Below, in pieces: positions 55,359-64,000 of a stretch of 64,000 nt of DNA. How positions within the stretch are numbered: position 1 is the first letter of the stretch; each line of letters opens with the position of its first letter. Position numbers and translations under genes: made by a program. Location: the NCBI GenBank assembly GCA_019118885.1, contig DWYB01000024.1:1-64000 (forward strand), given 5' to 3'. The notes beneath the pieces are model-generated. The model was not told the DNA's origin. It did no database searches and saw nothing but the letters and a program-made list of their open reading frames with translations. This stretch comes from Candidatus Mediterraneibacter surreyensis. GTDB lineage: Bacteria; Bacillota; Clostridia; Lachnospirales; Lachnospiraceae.

Positions 55359-55487
55359 TCTTCCTGATCCTCCTATGAATATTTTCCCTCAGTTTATATA
55401 ATTTACTCTCCGTTTCACTCAACTCGCCACAGTCAGATAAAAATATAACCGTTCAAACAGTTCCATAGCTGAACTGTTACATAAAAA

Positions 55488-55528
55488 CTGCCGTTCCACT
55501 CCTCTGTACAAGGATCCTGGAACGGCAG
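55488..55528 (-). terminator. Terminator of the rubredoxin gene
   Basis: CTGCCGTTCCA (55488-55498) / TGGAACGGCAG (55518-55528), inner GGATCC; minus strand followed by TTTTTATG. An adjacent AACAGTTC..GAACTGTT pair (55456-55479) resembles the ends of the dispersed repeat at 2626 and 6816. Confidence 0.85.
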
Positions 55529-55554
55529 CTGCTCTACATCCTGATCAGGTAAGA

Positions 55555-55716
55555 TTACTCAGCTTCTGAAAACTGATCTTTTCCTACTCCACACAGCGGA
55601 CAGAGGAAATCTTCTGGAACATCTTCCCATTTTGTGCCCGGCTCGATACCGTTATCCGGATCGCCTACCGCCTCGTCGTAAATATATCCACATACATCAC
55701 ATACATATTTTTTCAT
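55555..55716 (-). CDS. Rubredoxin
   Basis: 53-residue iron protein, complete: [19 protein letters not shown] at the start, [13 protein letters not shown] in the middle, and [11 protein letters not shown]. The two Cys-x-x-Cys pairs (Cys6/Cys9 and Cys39/Cys42) bind one Fe. Small cytosolic electron carrier, commonly for oxygen or peroxide detoxification in anaerobes. RBS AGGAGG. It has its own terminator but could share transcription with the FAD oxidoreductase. Confidence 0.96.
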   Translation of the reverse strand: MKKYVCDVCGYIYDEAVGDPDNGIEPGTKWEDVPEDFLCPLCGVGKDQFSEAE

Positions 55717-55839
55717 TGTTCTTTACCTCCTGGGATATTATGGTTATTTTGATTTTATCTGTAGCTGTGGAGAAAATCTCCTTAATCATAATAGCATACA
55801 CCTGTGCGTTTTTCAAGTTTGTTCATTCTCAAACGTCCG

Positions 55840-55977
55840 CCATAACGGTGCTGTATTGCCCCGGCGACCACGCTCGCGCTCGGAGCATAGCACAGCGGAC
55901 ACATAAAGCCGCAAAGAACGCGGCTTAAGTGCCGGCGCTCTGCTACGGGTCTTCGTGACAACACAGCACCGTTATGG
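55840..55977. mobile_element. 138-bp element bounded by inverted repeats (MITE-like)
   Basis: CCATAACGGTGCTGT (55840-55854) is exactly inverted at 55963-55977, with further weaker matching inward (TTG.C.C). The interior is GC-richer than its surroundings and has extra hairpins such as AAGCCGC..GCGGCTT. No convincing gene. It ends 30 bp from the Rpn nuclease stop codon. Could be a non-autonomous mobile element or a structured RNA. Confidence 0.65.
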
Positions 55978-56007
55978 CTGGATATCGAGACACGTCTGAA
56001 CAGCAGC

Positions 56008-57105
56008 CTAAGAATCAGACAGCCATTTTCTTACTGTATCTATATCGGCACCAACTGCCCGTGCGATCTGTTCCGGAGGCATATTCATCTGTTGCAGATT
56101 TCTTGCTGTAAGCCGCTGGTTCTCGGCACGTCCTTCTGTTATCCCGGCACTATGTCCGTCTGCCCAGGCCTCCTCCCGTTCCTGCCTCATATGCTTTTCC
56201 TGATCGTATTCGAATATACTCATTCCGTTTGCCGTCCTTATAAGACCAGGATTTTTCGCTCTCTCGATCTCTTCCTCCGACACTCCCGCTATATGGGAGA
56301 TATCTTCCTCGCTCATTCCGTTCTCGAGCATCTTTTTGATCATGGATAAGCGGGCGTCCTCCCAGGCATCCTCTCGCTCCTGTCTCATATGCTTTTCCTG
56401 GTCATATTCAAATATACTCATTTCCTTCGCCTCCGCTCTGTGCTTCTCCAGAAAGTCCTTCAGCACGCCCTCCGCGATACACTCCCGGATCGCCCGCTCA
56501 ACTGCGTCCGCAAGATCCATCTCTTCTGCATACTCCCGGACTTTATCAGTGTAGATGGCATATTCTCTGAGCGTCCTGCAGGCTTCCTTCAGCTTCCGAT
56601 TGTGTTTTCCTGAGATGTTCAGCATCACCGCCGTCAGCTCCAGCCCTGCACGGGAGTCGGGGTCCTCTGTCTTATAATACATGTCAGACAGATTCAAGGG
56701 CGTCCGGTCGGGAAGGTTCTCTTTCCCATTATAGAAGATAAGGAACTCCGGCGGCGGGATCCGGATCATCTTTGTTCCGTACAGGTTCTCGTTCCGCGTC
56801 ATCCTTGAATACAGCTTTGAAATGTAGATCAGGAACCTTAAGGGCAGGTTCGGGTTATAGGTGGACTGATGCTCATACAGGGAGAGATGACCGTCGATCA
56901 GGAAAGAAACGTCGTTCTTTACCGTCATGTAGATCGCATTCTCCAGGGTGTTGATCTCCAGGATTTCCGGATCGGTATAGTGTTTTCCGCTTACTGCGTT
57001 GTACAGTTCCAGCAGGTTATTCTTGTCCTGGAACAGCATGATGAACAGGGTGGACTTATACGTCCGGTTGACCGGCAGTGTGGTTGTGTTTGTTTCGTTT
57101 GCCAT
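56008..57105 (-). CDS. Rpn-family PD-(D/E)XK nuclease/transposase-like protein, internally duplicated
   Basis: 365 residues. N-terminal PD-(D/E)XK nuclease domain of the Rpn/transposase_31-related family: TYKSTLFIMLFQDK, then NDVSFLIDGHLSLYEHQ with the Asp and Glu-x-Gln. The linker module EMSIFEYDQEKHMRQERE.AW occurs twice, at residues 229-248 and 295-314, with nucleotide copies at 56362-56421 and 56164-56223 differing mostly at third positions. The C-terminus has a small HTH (IARAVGADIDTVRKWL). Relatives promote recombination; the role here is unknown. RBS AAGGAGG. Confidence 0.85.
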   Translation of the reverse strand: MANETNTTTLPVNRTYKSTLFIMLFQDKNNLLELYNAVSGKHYTDPEILEINTLENAIYMTVKNDVSFLIDGHLSLYEHQSTYNPNLPLRFLIYISKLYSRMTRNENLYGTKMIRIPPPEFLIFYNGKENLPDRTPLNLSDMYYKTEDPDSRAGLELTAVMLNISGKHNRKLKEACRTLREYAIYTDKVREYAEEMDLADAVERAIRECIAEGVLKDFLEKHRAEAKEMSIFEYDQEKHMRQEREDAWEDARLSMIKKMLENGMSEEDISHIAGVSEEEIERAKNPGLIRTANGMSIFEYDQEKHMRQEREEAWADGHSAGITEGRAENQRLTARNLQQMNMPPEQIARAVGADIDTVRKWLSDS

Positions 57106-57377
57106 AATTCAGCCTCCTTGTAAAAATGATGTGCAAAGAGACTGATACCATTCAGCCGGCAGCGGCGCTTCTTCTCCGCCCTGTGCTGTTACATTCAAGA
57201 TCTCTCTGCTGTTAATAGGGAATTAAAAGCATCGGGATTTTCCTGAATGTAATAGAACTTTTGATACGGGCAGTGCTGCCGCTTGAGAATAAAACATGCT
57301 GGAAATATAATGCTTTTGTCCATGATAACACAGACTGAAAAAAAGTACCAGAAAAAATATTTAGAATTACTACGTCT

Positions 57378-58028
57378 CTACTGTTTTATTTCCGTCAGCC
57401 ATTGTCTGACCATACTGACATCTTCACCTACAGCCTGCGCGATCTTTTCCAGAGACATTCCCATCTGATAAAGATTCTGCGCCGTAGTTTTTGCTTTTTT
57501 CTCACTGCCTCTTTTTTCCATCCTCTCCGCCACTTCACACATAATATCCATGCCTCCTTCTTCACATTTCAGGAAATGAACCCTCTTTGACAAATCGCCC
57601 TCACTGTTGTCATTGGGATCCGCCGTCTTAAAATACTGCATCAGTTTTGCGATTCTGGAGCCATCGTCCACTTCTGCATTTACATAGACGATGTATTCCC
57701 CGTCATCATATTCCGGACCGTCCTTGCCGAGACGCTTGGTCACCGGGTAAACAGTCTTTCCCTGTTTCCAGATGTCTGTCTCGCTGATGTAAAACTGCAT
57801 CCTGTCCGGCAGTTCATAGTATTCCTTTCCCTTTGCCAGAAATTCACTGTCAGCCAGTGCGCCGTAATAACGGACTCTTCTCGGATGATCTACAGTGTCC
57901 TGCCGCTGGATCTCGATCTGATACAGCTTCCCGTCGCTGTCTTCCGAGAGAACGGGCTCTACTGATCTTTCTGGTGATTCTACTGCTTTATCTGGTGTTT
58001 CTTCTCTTTTCACCAACTTTTCCCGCAA
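57378..58028 (-). pseudogene. Rpn-family PD-(D/E)XK nuclease, 5'-truncated
   Basis: About 216 codons. It starts inside the family's nuclease domain: the usual N-terminal FK.LF helix and first Asp are missing, replaced by repeat-like REETPDKAVESPERSVEPV. From SDGKLYQIEIQRQD on it is normal (YYGALADSEFLAKG, DDGEYIVYVNAE), ending with an HTH (IAQAVGEDVSMVRQWL) like that of its neighbour. There is no ATG; the frame opens from a TTG and an in-frame TGA lies about 20 codons upstream. The break lies next to the ISL3-type element. The gap to the previous nuclease (57106-57377) holds nothing recognisable. Confidence 0.6.
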
Positions 58029-58248
58029 AACTCCATATTTCTCTGGTGTTTCCCTAAAACTCCTGTTTTCCCTGGTGATTTTTCTGTATCACCAGTGTTT
58101 TCCGAAGTCCTTCTGTTACAAGTGGTGTTTAGCCCCTCTCTTTCTCTTCCAAACGAACCCTGTCAAGTTGCATGCTTCCATGGTCATTCCAACCAGCCTT
58201 TATGTTATTCTTTTATTGGTCACATAAATATCATAGAAAGGAGCTGAA

Positions 58249-59571
58249 ATGACCATGAAAACATACAACTATTTAACAAAACTTCCACAGGAAGCAACTA
58301 TCAAAAAAGTAGAAACCTTTCGGTACTATGACCTGATCACCCTTGATCTCCCCGTGCCGAAGTAGCGTCTCTGTCCTCACTGTGGTTCCTCCGACTGCAT
58401 CATCAAGGACTCCGGTGCCTGGCAAACGGTACGACACATTCCTTACGGCCACCGCGGTTCTGCCATCACTTTCCATAAACGTCGCCTGTTCTGCAAAGAC
58501 TGCTGCACGTCCTTCTACGAAACTCCTTATTGGGTACATCCCTCTCTTCACATCACACAGGCTCTTTATGATTCCATCCTTCTGGATCTGCTGGAACCCA
58601 TCTCTTTTACGGAAGCTGCAAGACGCAGCTGTGTCTCTCCCGATACCGTTCAGTCTGTATTTGAATCCATCCGCTTTGGTCTGCCCAAAAAACTTCCCGA
58701 AACTATCTGCATTGACGAGTTCAAGGGAAACAGCGGCATCTGGAACTCCAGGAGCCGCAGATGGTATCTCAACAAGTATCACTGCAGTATTTCTGACGGC
58801 GATGCACACGCCGTCATCGATATCCTGAACCAGACCTCCAGCGTATATCTGAACCGGTACTTCCATCAGTTCCCGCCAGAGCAGCGCAAACAGGTAAGAT
58901 ACTTCTGCTGTGACATGAGTAACGGCTTCGTCTCCGTCGCCAAAAAGAACTTCCCTAATGCCAGGATCTGTATTGATCCCTTCCACGTCATCAAAAGGCT
59001 CAATGACATGGTAGATCAGATCCGCCTCCGCTATCAGAATCAGTTCAAAAATATCGGCGATATGGAAAACCTCCGGAATCTCAAAAGCATTGCCCGTCTC
59101 CTGAAAACAAAGGAGAGCAACCGACAGAAATACTGGGGAACGCGTTACCATGAAAATCTCCAGAGGCTCCGCGATGCCTTTTCCCTCGCACCGGATCTGC
59201 CGAAGGCCTATGAAGCCCTGCAGTTCTTTCATGAGATCCTGCTGTCCTTTCCTTACTCCGTTCAATATGAGGAACTGACAGAATGGATCCGGCAGTACAC
59301 AGCTTCCGAAGTAGATGAAATACACTCCGCCGCCTGCACCATACGGCACTGGCGGGGGTACATCCAGAACAGCTGGAAATACGGAAAATCCAATGGACTC
59401 AGCGAAGGGCTGAACAACAAAGTAAAAGTGCTCAAGCGCGTTTCCTTCGGTCTACACAACTTCGATTCTTTCCGCAGACGCATTCTGCTTACCTGCGGGA
59501 AGTTAAAGCTTTCCCAGGATCCATTGGCAGTCCTTGAGGATTCCAAAAATGGAAAGGAGATCCGCTTATGA
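58249..59571 (+). pseudogene. ISL3-family transposase with a single in-frame amber stop
   Basis: Reading from ATG 58249 (or 58255, RBS AAAGGAG), the N-terminus MKTYNYLTKLPQEATIKKVE is interrupted by TAG at 58363-58365. The same frame then continues without fault to 59571. It encodes the ISL3 zinc finger (CPHCGSSDC, CKDCC), an HTH (FTEAARRSCVSPDTVQSVF), and the DDE residues in ICIDEFKG, CCDMSNGF and LSEGLNNKVKVLKR. Relatives have Gln at about this point, so a CAG-to-TAG change is likely. A shorter product could start at ATG 58915 but would lack the DNA-binding part. Confidence 0.85.
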
Positions 59572-59900
59572 TACCCAACAGAACTTTCCTGCGCCGCTGC
59601 GCACAGAAAAATAACCTTGAACTTCCCCGTGAACTGGAGGACTGGCTCCTCGTCCACTTTGAGGATGAGCCCTATGAAGATTTTAATACTGCTTCCGTCC
59701 TGGAGGATATGGTCTGTATGTACTGTCAATCCTATGCTGGTGGCAGACTGGAGGTGACCATCCCGGATCCTGTAACACGCTTAAGGGAACGCTATGACGA
59801 TCTGAAAGACCTTATCACAGATCTACGGGTAGATATCAATTACCTCCAAGGCCTGTGCGATGACTACGAACGCATCCTGAAAGAGCATGGCCTGCTCTAA
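59568..59900 (+). CDS. Small accessory protein of the ISL3 element
   Basis: 110 residues, acidic, no recognised domain. Start ATG overlaps the transposase stop (ATGA), with GGAAAGGAG upstream, so translation is coupled. The C-terminal third (about 68-108: VTRLRERYDDLKDLITDLR and on) is predicted coiled coil. Lies within the candidate IS ends, hence probably a passenger or transposition helper. Confidence 0.7.
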   Translation: MIPNRTFLRRCAQKNNLELPRELEDWLLVHFEDEPYEDFNTASVLEDMVCMYCQSYAGGRLEVTIPDPVTRLRERYDDLKDLITDLRVDINYLQGLCDDYERILKEHGLL

Positions 59901-60158
59901 TCTGGATCACTGTAGTCTTAACTCTGGAGGTGATACATAAAAAAATCCACGAAAAAAAGGCCTGTTAAGAGCCTCTCCTGATCCGTCATTGATTATTTAT
60001 GCAATTATTAATAGTCCTGTTTTTGCCTGATTTTTGAAAGTATCTCCTGTCAGGTCTGTTTGCTGTACGCTTTTTTAAGAAGTATCCATGTCAAAATCCC
60101 CTTTTGCTTAGTATTTATAAGGCTTTGCGCCTCTTTGTCACCAGATTATTTAGAAGAA

Positions 60159-60226
60159 CCAAAAAAACCGCTGCATTTCGGACAGACCGGATAGAGACTA
60201 TCCACGTCATCCAAAATACAGCGGTT
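60159..60226 (-). terminator. Terminator after the unknown 125-residue gene
   Basis: AACCGCTG (60166-60173) / CAGCGGTT (60219-60226) with an inner GGATAG/CTATCC hairpin; a run of seven T follows on the minus strand. The gap 59951-60251 shows nothing else. Confidence 0.75.
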
Positions 60227-60251
60227 CCTTATCTTTCTCGTTACGCGTATT

Positions 60252-60629
60252 TTAGCGAGACATGCTTTCTTTTATTTCATCACACAGAGTTGTATACTCT
60301 GTTTCTGATATTTTTCCATGATCCTTCATGCATCCGTAAAACTTCTTTATGCTTGCAGCCATAGCCTTCAAGGTGTAATCGGTCGCGCCGCATTTCCGAA
60401 TGTAATAGTCATCTAAGAATCCGAAAACCCGGCTCAGCCCCTGCTCGAAGGTCAATGGTTCATAGAGGAGCAGATATCCGTTAATATAAAAATCTGCATT
60501 CTCTAAGTGCTGACGGATTGTCTTTGGAGAAAGCCCTTCCATATCATCTTGGAACAACTCTAACAGTTGATTATTAAACTTACGGATCTCCTCACATCTT
60601 TTTTCGTTTTCTTCCAAGTCAAAACACAT
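60252..60629 (-). CDS. Hypothetical protein (125 residues)
   Basis: Not recognised with confidence. Helical, charged; contains LSPKTIRQHLENADFYING, LSRVFGFLDDYYIRKC and MAASIKKFYGCMKDHGKI. The pattern (helices plus a Lys-rich Ser-Ile-Lys-Lys-Phe-Tyr segment) resembles short proteins found near mobile elements and the core-binding part of recombinases, but catalytic residues are absent. RBS AAAAAGGAG and own terminator, so a real gene. Confidence 0.65.
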   Translation of the reverse strand: MCFDLEENEKRCEEIRKFNNQLLELFQDDMEGLSPKTIRQHLENADFYINGYLLLYEPLTFEQGLSRVFGFLDDYYIRKCGATDYTLKAMAASIKKFYGCMKDHGKISETEYTTLCDEIKESMSR

Positions 60630-60648
60630 AATACTGCTCTCCTTTTTG

Positions 60649-61881
60649 TCAATCCCGACCGAACAGATCTCTTGTATATACTTTCTCCTTCACATCGTCC
60701 AGACAGCTGTCATACCGGTTGGCAATGATGGACTGACTCATCTCCTTAAACTTCGCAAGGTCATTGACTACCTTGCTGCCAAAGAATGTACTGCCGTCCT
60801 CCAAAGTAGGCTCGTATACGATCACCGTAGCGCCTTTCGCCTTGATCCGCTTCATCACGCCCTGAATACTGCTCTGGCGGAAGTTATCGGAATTGCTCTT
60901 CATGGTCAGACGGTATACGCCGATGACCACGTTCCGCTCCTTGCTCTGGTCATACTCGCTGTTATCGCTGTATGCCCCGGTGAGTTCCAGGACACGGTCT
61001 GCAATAAAGTCTTTCCTTGTGCGATTGGACTCTACGATGGCTGTCATCATGTTCTGCGGTACATCCGCATAATTGGCCAAGAGCTGCTTCGTGTCTTTTG
61101 GCAGACAGTATCCGCCATATCCGAAGGACGGATTGTTGTAGTGCGTGCCGATCCTCGGATCCAGGCACACTCCGTCAATGATCTGCTTCGTATTCAGGCC
61201 TTTCATCTCCGCATAGGTATCCAGCTCATTAAAATAGGAAACACGCAGGGCAAGGTAGGTGTTGGCAAAGAGCTTCACCGCCTCCGCCTCTGTAAATCCC
61301 ATAATCAGGGTATCGATTTCCTCCTTGATGGCTCCTTCCCTTAACATTCCGGCAAAGGTATTGGCAGCCTTTACCAGACGGGCATTGTCCACATCGGTTC
61401 CAACAATGATACGGCTGGGATACAGGTTGTCGTAAAGTGCCTTGGACTCCCGCAGGAACTCCGGGCTGAAAATAATGTTGTCACAGTGGTATTTTTCACG
61501 GACAGAAGCCGTGTATCCTACCGGAACGGTGGACTTGATCACCATGATGGCGTCCGGGTTGTTCCTGATCACAAGCTCGATCACATTTTCCACCGCGGAC
61601 GTGTCGAAGAAATTCTTCTTCGGGTCATAGTTCGTGGGAGCTGCGATCACAACAAAAGCTGCCTCTTTATAGGCAGCTTCCGCATCTAATGTAGCCGTAA
61701 GGTTCAGATCCCTGTTGGCTAAATATTCCTCTATGTAATCGTCCTGGATGGGCGATTTCCTCTGATTGATCAGGTTGACTTTTTCTTCAATGATATCCAC
61801 CGCCGTCACCTCATTGTGCTGGGCTAAAAGTGTGGCGATGGACAGGCCGACATAGCCGGTCCCTGCTACTGCTATCTTCAT
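60649..61881 (-). CDS. ugd: UDP-glucose 6-dehydrogenase family protein
   Basis: 410 residues. N-terminal Rossmann [37 protein letters not shown], and the catalytic Cys in [16 protein letters not shown] (around residue 260). Oxidises UDP-glucose (or a related UDP/GDP sugar) to the uronic acid for capsule or wall polysaccharide. Last of the nucleotide-sugar genes here, following rfbC. A related UDP-sugar specificity cannot be excluded. Confidence 0.9.
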   Translation of the reverse strand: MKIAVAGTGYVGLSIATLLAQHNEVTAVDIIEEKVNLINQRKSPIQDDYIEEYLANRDLNLTATLDAEAAYKEAAFVVIAAPTNYDPKKNFFDTSAVENVIELVIRNNPDAIMVIKSTVPVGYTASVREKYHCDNIIFSPEFLRESKALYDNLYPSRIIVGTDVDNARLVKAANTFAGMLREGAIKEEIDTLIMGFTEAEAVKLFANTYLALRVSYFNELDTYAEMKGLNTKQIIDGVCLDPRIGTHYNNPSFGYGGYCLPKDTKQLLANYADVPQNMMTAIVESNRTRKDFIADRVLELTGAYSDNSEYDQSKERNVVIGVYRLTMKSNSDNFRQSSIQGVMKRIKAKGATVIVYEPTLEDGSTFFGSKVVNDLAKFKEMSQSIIANRYDSCLDDVKEKVYTRDLFGRD

Positions 61882-61919
61882 TCTTCAATTCCTTTCATTA
61901 AATTATTAAAAATCTCACT

Positions 61920-62522
61920 CTAAAATTTAAAAGTTTCCTTTAACCCTGCCCATTTCTGGTCTTTCTCCGACAGATTGAGTTTGCTCCCATCTGCCAGCAT
62001 ATATCCCTCTGCTGAAGCTGTACCTCTATACTCTCCGACTAGTTCCGGCCACTCAATCCCAATCTCCGGATCGTTCCATGCAAGGCCGCCTTCATCCCCC
62101 GGATGATAGAAATCGGTCACCTTATAGCAGAACTCCGCCACATCACTGAGTACAAGGAACCCATGGGCAAAACCTTCCGAGATGTAGAACTGCTTCTTAT
62201 TCTCTTCTGTCAGTTCCACCCCGTACCATTTCCCATAAGTACTGCTCCCGGCGCGCAGGTCTACCACTACGTCAAATACCTTTCCTTTGATCACCCTTAC
62301 AAGCTTTCCCTGGGGGTATTCCTTCTGGAAATGGAGCCCGCGCAGCACACCTTTCGTTGACATGCTCTGGTTGTCCTGGACAAAAACCATGTCAAGACCT
62401 GCCTCATGCATATCATTCTGGTTATACGTCTCCATAAAGTATCCCCTGTTGTCTCCGTGGACAGCAGGTTCAATAATATATAATCCCTCGATCGGGCACT
62501 TGCTCACTTTGATCTGACCCAT
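61920..62522 (-). CDS. rfbC: dTDP-4-dehydrorhamnose 3,5-epimerase
   Basis: Third step of dTDP-rhamnose synthesis. 200-residue cupin: SMSTKGVLRGLHFQKE with the catalytic His, KVFDVVVDLRAGSSTYGKW, SEGFAHGFLVLSD. The C-terminal tail is slightly longer than minimal. RBS AAAAGGAG. In a run rfbB-rfbD-rfbC. Confidence 0.95.
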   Translation of the reverse strand: MGQIKVSKCPIEGLYIIEPAVHGDNRGYFMETYNQNDMHEAGLDMVFVQDNQSMSTKGVLRGLHFQKEYPQGKLVRVIKGKVFDVVVDLRAGSSTYGKWYGVELTEENKKQFYISEGFAHGFLVLSDVAEFCYKVTDFYHPGDEGGLAWNDPEIGIEWPELVGEYRGTASAEGYMLADGSKLNLSEKDQKWAGLKETFKF

Positions 62523-62540
62523 GTCTTACTCCTTTTCCTC

Positions 62541-63461
62541 TTATATTTCATCTTTGATCTCTTTCAGATACCGGCTCAGTGCATCCTGCCATACAGGCAG
62601 CGGCTCAAACCCGTTCTCCTTCAACTTACTTTTATCCAGCCTGCTGTTAAAAGGCCGTGCAGCTTTCGACAGCCCGTACTCTGCTGTTGTAACAGGAACC
62701 ACTTTGGTGCCATAACCCGCCTGGCGGTAGATCTCACATGTAAAGTCATACCAGCTGATATAGCCCCCTTCATTTGTGGCATGGTAGTACCCGTATTTCT
62801 CTGTTCCAATCATATCAACGAGAAGCCGGGCAAGGTCATAAGTATAAGTCGGGGTACCGATCTGGTCGTTTACTACCTGGACTGTATCGTGCGTCTTTCC
62901 AACATTGAGCATGGTTTTGATAAAATTCTTCCCATTCCTGCCAAATACCCAGGCGATCCGGACAATAAAATATTTCTCCAGGAGCCCGGATACTGCAAGC
63001 TCCCCTTCCAGTTTTGTCTGACCGTACACATTCAGCGGGGCATACTCCCGGCAGTCCGGTTTCCAGGGTTCCGTGCCTTGTCCATTGAACACATAATCCG
63101 TGCTGATATACATCATCCTGCAACCAACCTTTTTACAGGCACGGGCGATATTCTCTGTTCCCCCGGCATTGATAGCGCGCACTTTTTCCCGCTTGTCTTC
63201 ATCTTCCGCCAGATCCACGGCAGTCCATGCGGCGCAATGGATCACCGCATCAGGGGCAAGATCAGTGATCACCTGTTCTGCTTTTCCCTGGTCTGTGATA
63301 TCCAACTGCACATAGGGCAGCCTGGTCACAGGCGTACCGTCCTGCACTCCGCTGTATTCCGGGGCAAGGTCTGTTCCCACAGCCTCATGCCCCCTGGAAG
63401 AGAGTTCATTGAGCACATCATGCCCCAGCTGCCCTGCAGCTCCGGTAACTAATGCTTTCAT
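62541..63461 (-). CDS. rfbD: dTDP-4-dehydrorhamnose reductase
   Basis: NADPH-dependent final step to dTDP-L-rhamnose. 306 residues from ATG 63461 (RBS AAGGAG); the frame is open further to 63545 but overlaps rfbB. Motifs GAAGQLGHDVLNEL, ISTDYVFNGQG, YGQTKLEGE (Tyr and Lys of the SDR pair), RIAWVFGRNGKNF. Standard length. Confidence 0.95.
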   Translation of the reverse strand: MKALVTGAAGQLGHDVLNELSSRGHEAVGTDLAPEYSGVQDGTPVTRLPYVQLDITDQGKAEQVITDLAPDAVIHCAAWTAVDLAEDEDKREKVRAINAGGTENIARACKKVGCRMMYISTDYVFNGQGTEPWKPDCREYAPLNVYGQTKLEGELAVSGLLEKYFIVRIAWVFGRNGKNFIKTMLNVGKTHDTVQVVNDQIGTPTYTYDLARLLVDMIGTEKYGYYHATNEGGYISWYDFTCEIYRQAGYGTKVVPVTTAEYGLSKAARPFNSRLDKSKLKENGFEPLPVWQDALSRYLKEIKDEI

Positions 63462-63478
63462 CCTGACAAACTCCTTCC

Positions 63479-64000
63479 TTAACGGTTCCCATACATCTTC
63501 TCGTAATAGTTCTGGTAATCTCCTGAAATAATGGTCTCCCACCACTCCCGATTATCCAGATACCACTGGATCGTCTTTTTGATCCCGTCCTCAAACTTTG
63601 TCTCCGGCAGCCAGCCAAGCTCCTCGTGGATCTTAGTAGGGTCAATGGCATATCTCATGTCATGGCCTTTCCGGTCTGTCACATAGGTGATCAGGCTCTC
63701 CGGTTTCCCCAGTTCCCGGCAGATGATCTTTACGATGTCGATGTTCCTCATCTCATTGTGGCCGCCTACGTTATAGACTTCTCCCACCCGTCCTTTGTGG
63801 ATGATCAGGTCGATGGCCCGGCAGTGGTCTTCCACATAGAGCCAGTCACGGACATTGATCCCTTCCCCATAGACCGGAAGCTGTTTATCCGCAAGGGCGT
63901 TGATGATCATCAGAGGGATCAGCTTCTCCGGAAAATGATACGGCCCGTAGTTGTTGGAGCATCTGGAGATTGTCACCGGCAGTCCGTATGTACGGTGATA
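63479..64000 (-). CDS. rfbB: dTDP-glucose 4,6-dehydratase, C-terminal part
   Basis: The gene runs off the right edge; about 173 C-terminal codons are present. SDR-type with [40 protein letters not shown], and [13 protein letters not shown], all typical of RmlB. It ends 18 bp before rfbD. The catalytic YxxxK part is outside the window. rfbA would be expected nearby. Confidence 0.95.
   Translation of the reverse strand, partial: YHRTYGLPVTISRCSNNYGPYHFPEKLIPLMIINALADKQLPVYGEGINVRDWLYVEDHCRAIDLIIHKGRVGEVYNVGGHNEMRNIDIVKIICRELGKPESLITYVTDRKGHDMRYAIDPTKIHEELGWLPETKFEDGIKKTIQWYLDNREWWETIISGDYQNYYEKMYGNR

Larger units (their letters stand above)
58074..59950 (+). mobile_element. ISL3-type insertion sequence (about 1.9 kb, approximate ends)
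   Basis: Contains an ISL3 transposase pseudogene and a coupled small gene. Candidate ends: GGTGATTTTTCTGTATCACC (58074-58093) and the inverse-related GGTGATACATAAAAAAATCC (about 59929-59948); both share GATTTTT..TGTATCACC in inverted orientation. No target duplication is visible, so the exact boundaries are uncertain. Confidence 0.6.

Noticed and set aside
55782-55964. 60-codon open frame on the minus strand
   Set aside because: Falls inside the inverted-repeat element, lacks an RBS, and has no recognisable protein character.
58363-58365. TAG as recoded (pyrrolysine or suppressor) codon
   Set aside because: No pylT or pylS is visible, the amber codon falls where relatives have Gln, and transposase decay is much more likely.
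58273-59349. Long open frame (358 codons) on the minus strand opposite the transposase
   Set aside because: It lies exactly antisense to ISL3 transposase codons with DDE motifs; no ribosome binding site or family resemblance. A codon-bias shadow.

Overview
The window reads as a chromosomal segment of a spore-forming gut clostridium, most likely family Lachnospiraceae. This is inferred from gene content and order: an hrcA-grpE-dnaK operon with a perfect CIRCE operator, a GerM-type lipoprotein, CotF-like small coat proteins, a BclA-like collagen protein, a mannose-family PTS for amino sugars, and consistent AGGAGG ribosome binding sites. No species call is possible from the sequence alone. I saw no rRNA, tRNA or CRISPR array.

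Layout. (1) 1-13137, all on the minus strand: comEA, an OmpR-type two-component pair, a GerMN lipoprotein, comEC, holA, lepA and hemW, then the heat-shock operon hrcA-grpE-dnaK (dnaK runs off the left edge). (2) 13329-18874: a small DMT transporter and the arginine genes argC-(GNAT)-argJ-argB-argD, with the GNAT-argJ pair bracketed by inverted copies of an intergenic repeat. (3) 19270-22593, plus strand: an ECF sigma factor translationally coupled to a membrane protein and an ABC ATPase/permease pair. (4) 22686-30157: proA, FeoA-like protein, FluC/CrcB, nitroreductase, a Nif11-like small protein, iron alcohol dehydrogenase, nicotinamidase-like hydrolase, OGG-type glycosylase, a grpB remnant, and a CcdA-TlpA fusion. 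(5) 30256-41073: a GalNAc/galactosamine utilisation locus. It holds tagatose-bisphosphate aldolase halves kbaZ and kbaY/gatY, nagA/agaA, an AraC regulator, agaS, PTS EIIA/IIB/IIC/IID, a membrane-anchored unknown protein and yajC. Together these import and phosphorylate the amino sugar, deacetylate it, convert it to a tagatose phosphate and cleave it to trioses. (6) 41416-43860: a glycosyltransferase followed by a collagen-like protein, a probable spore-surface glycoprotein pair. (7) 44137-55716: malic enzyme, argG, an XRE-TPR regulator, C39-like protease, uracil permease, dipeptidase, C26 glutamine-amidotransferase-like hydrolase, two coat-F proteins, HAD phosphatase, FAD oxidoreductase and a 53-residue rubredoxin. 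(8) 55840-60629: a plastic patch with a 138-bp element bounded by inverted repeats, two Rpn/PD-(D/E)XK genes (one with an internal duplication, one 5'-truncated), and an ISL3-type element. The ISL3 transposase has a single amber stop and is coupled to a small accessory gene. (9) 60649-64000: a nucleotide-sugar locus, rfbB (partial), rfbD, rfbC and a UDP-glucose dehydrogenase-type gene.

Regulation visible in the sequence: CIRCE over the heat-shock promoter; matching AT-rich TTGCATAAT motifs over the -35 regions of both argC and argG, suggesting one arginine repressor for both loci; and a divergent argC/sigma-factor intergenic region built on a palindrome. Many transcription units end in very clear hairpin terminators.
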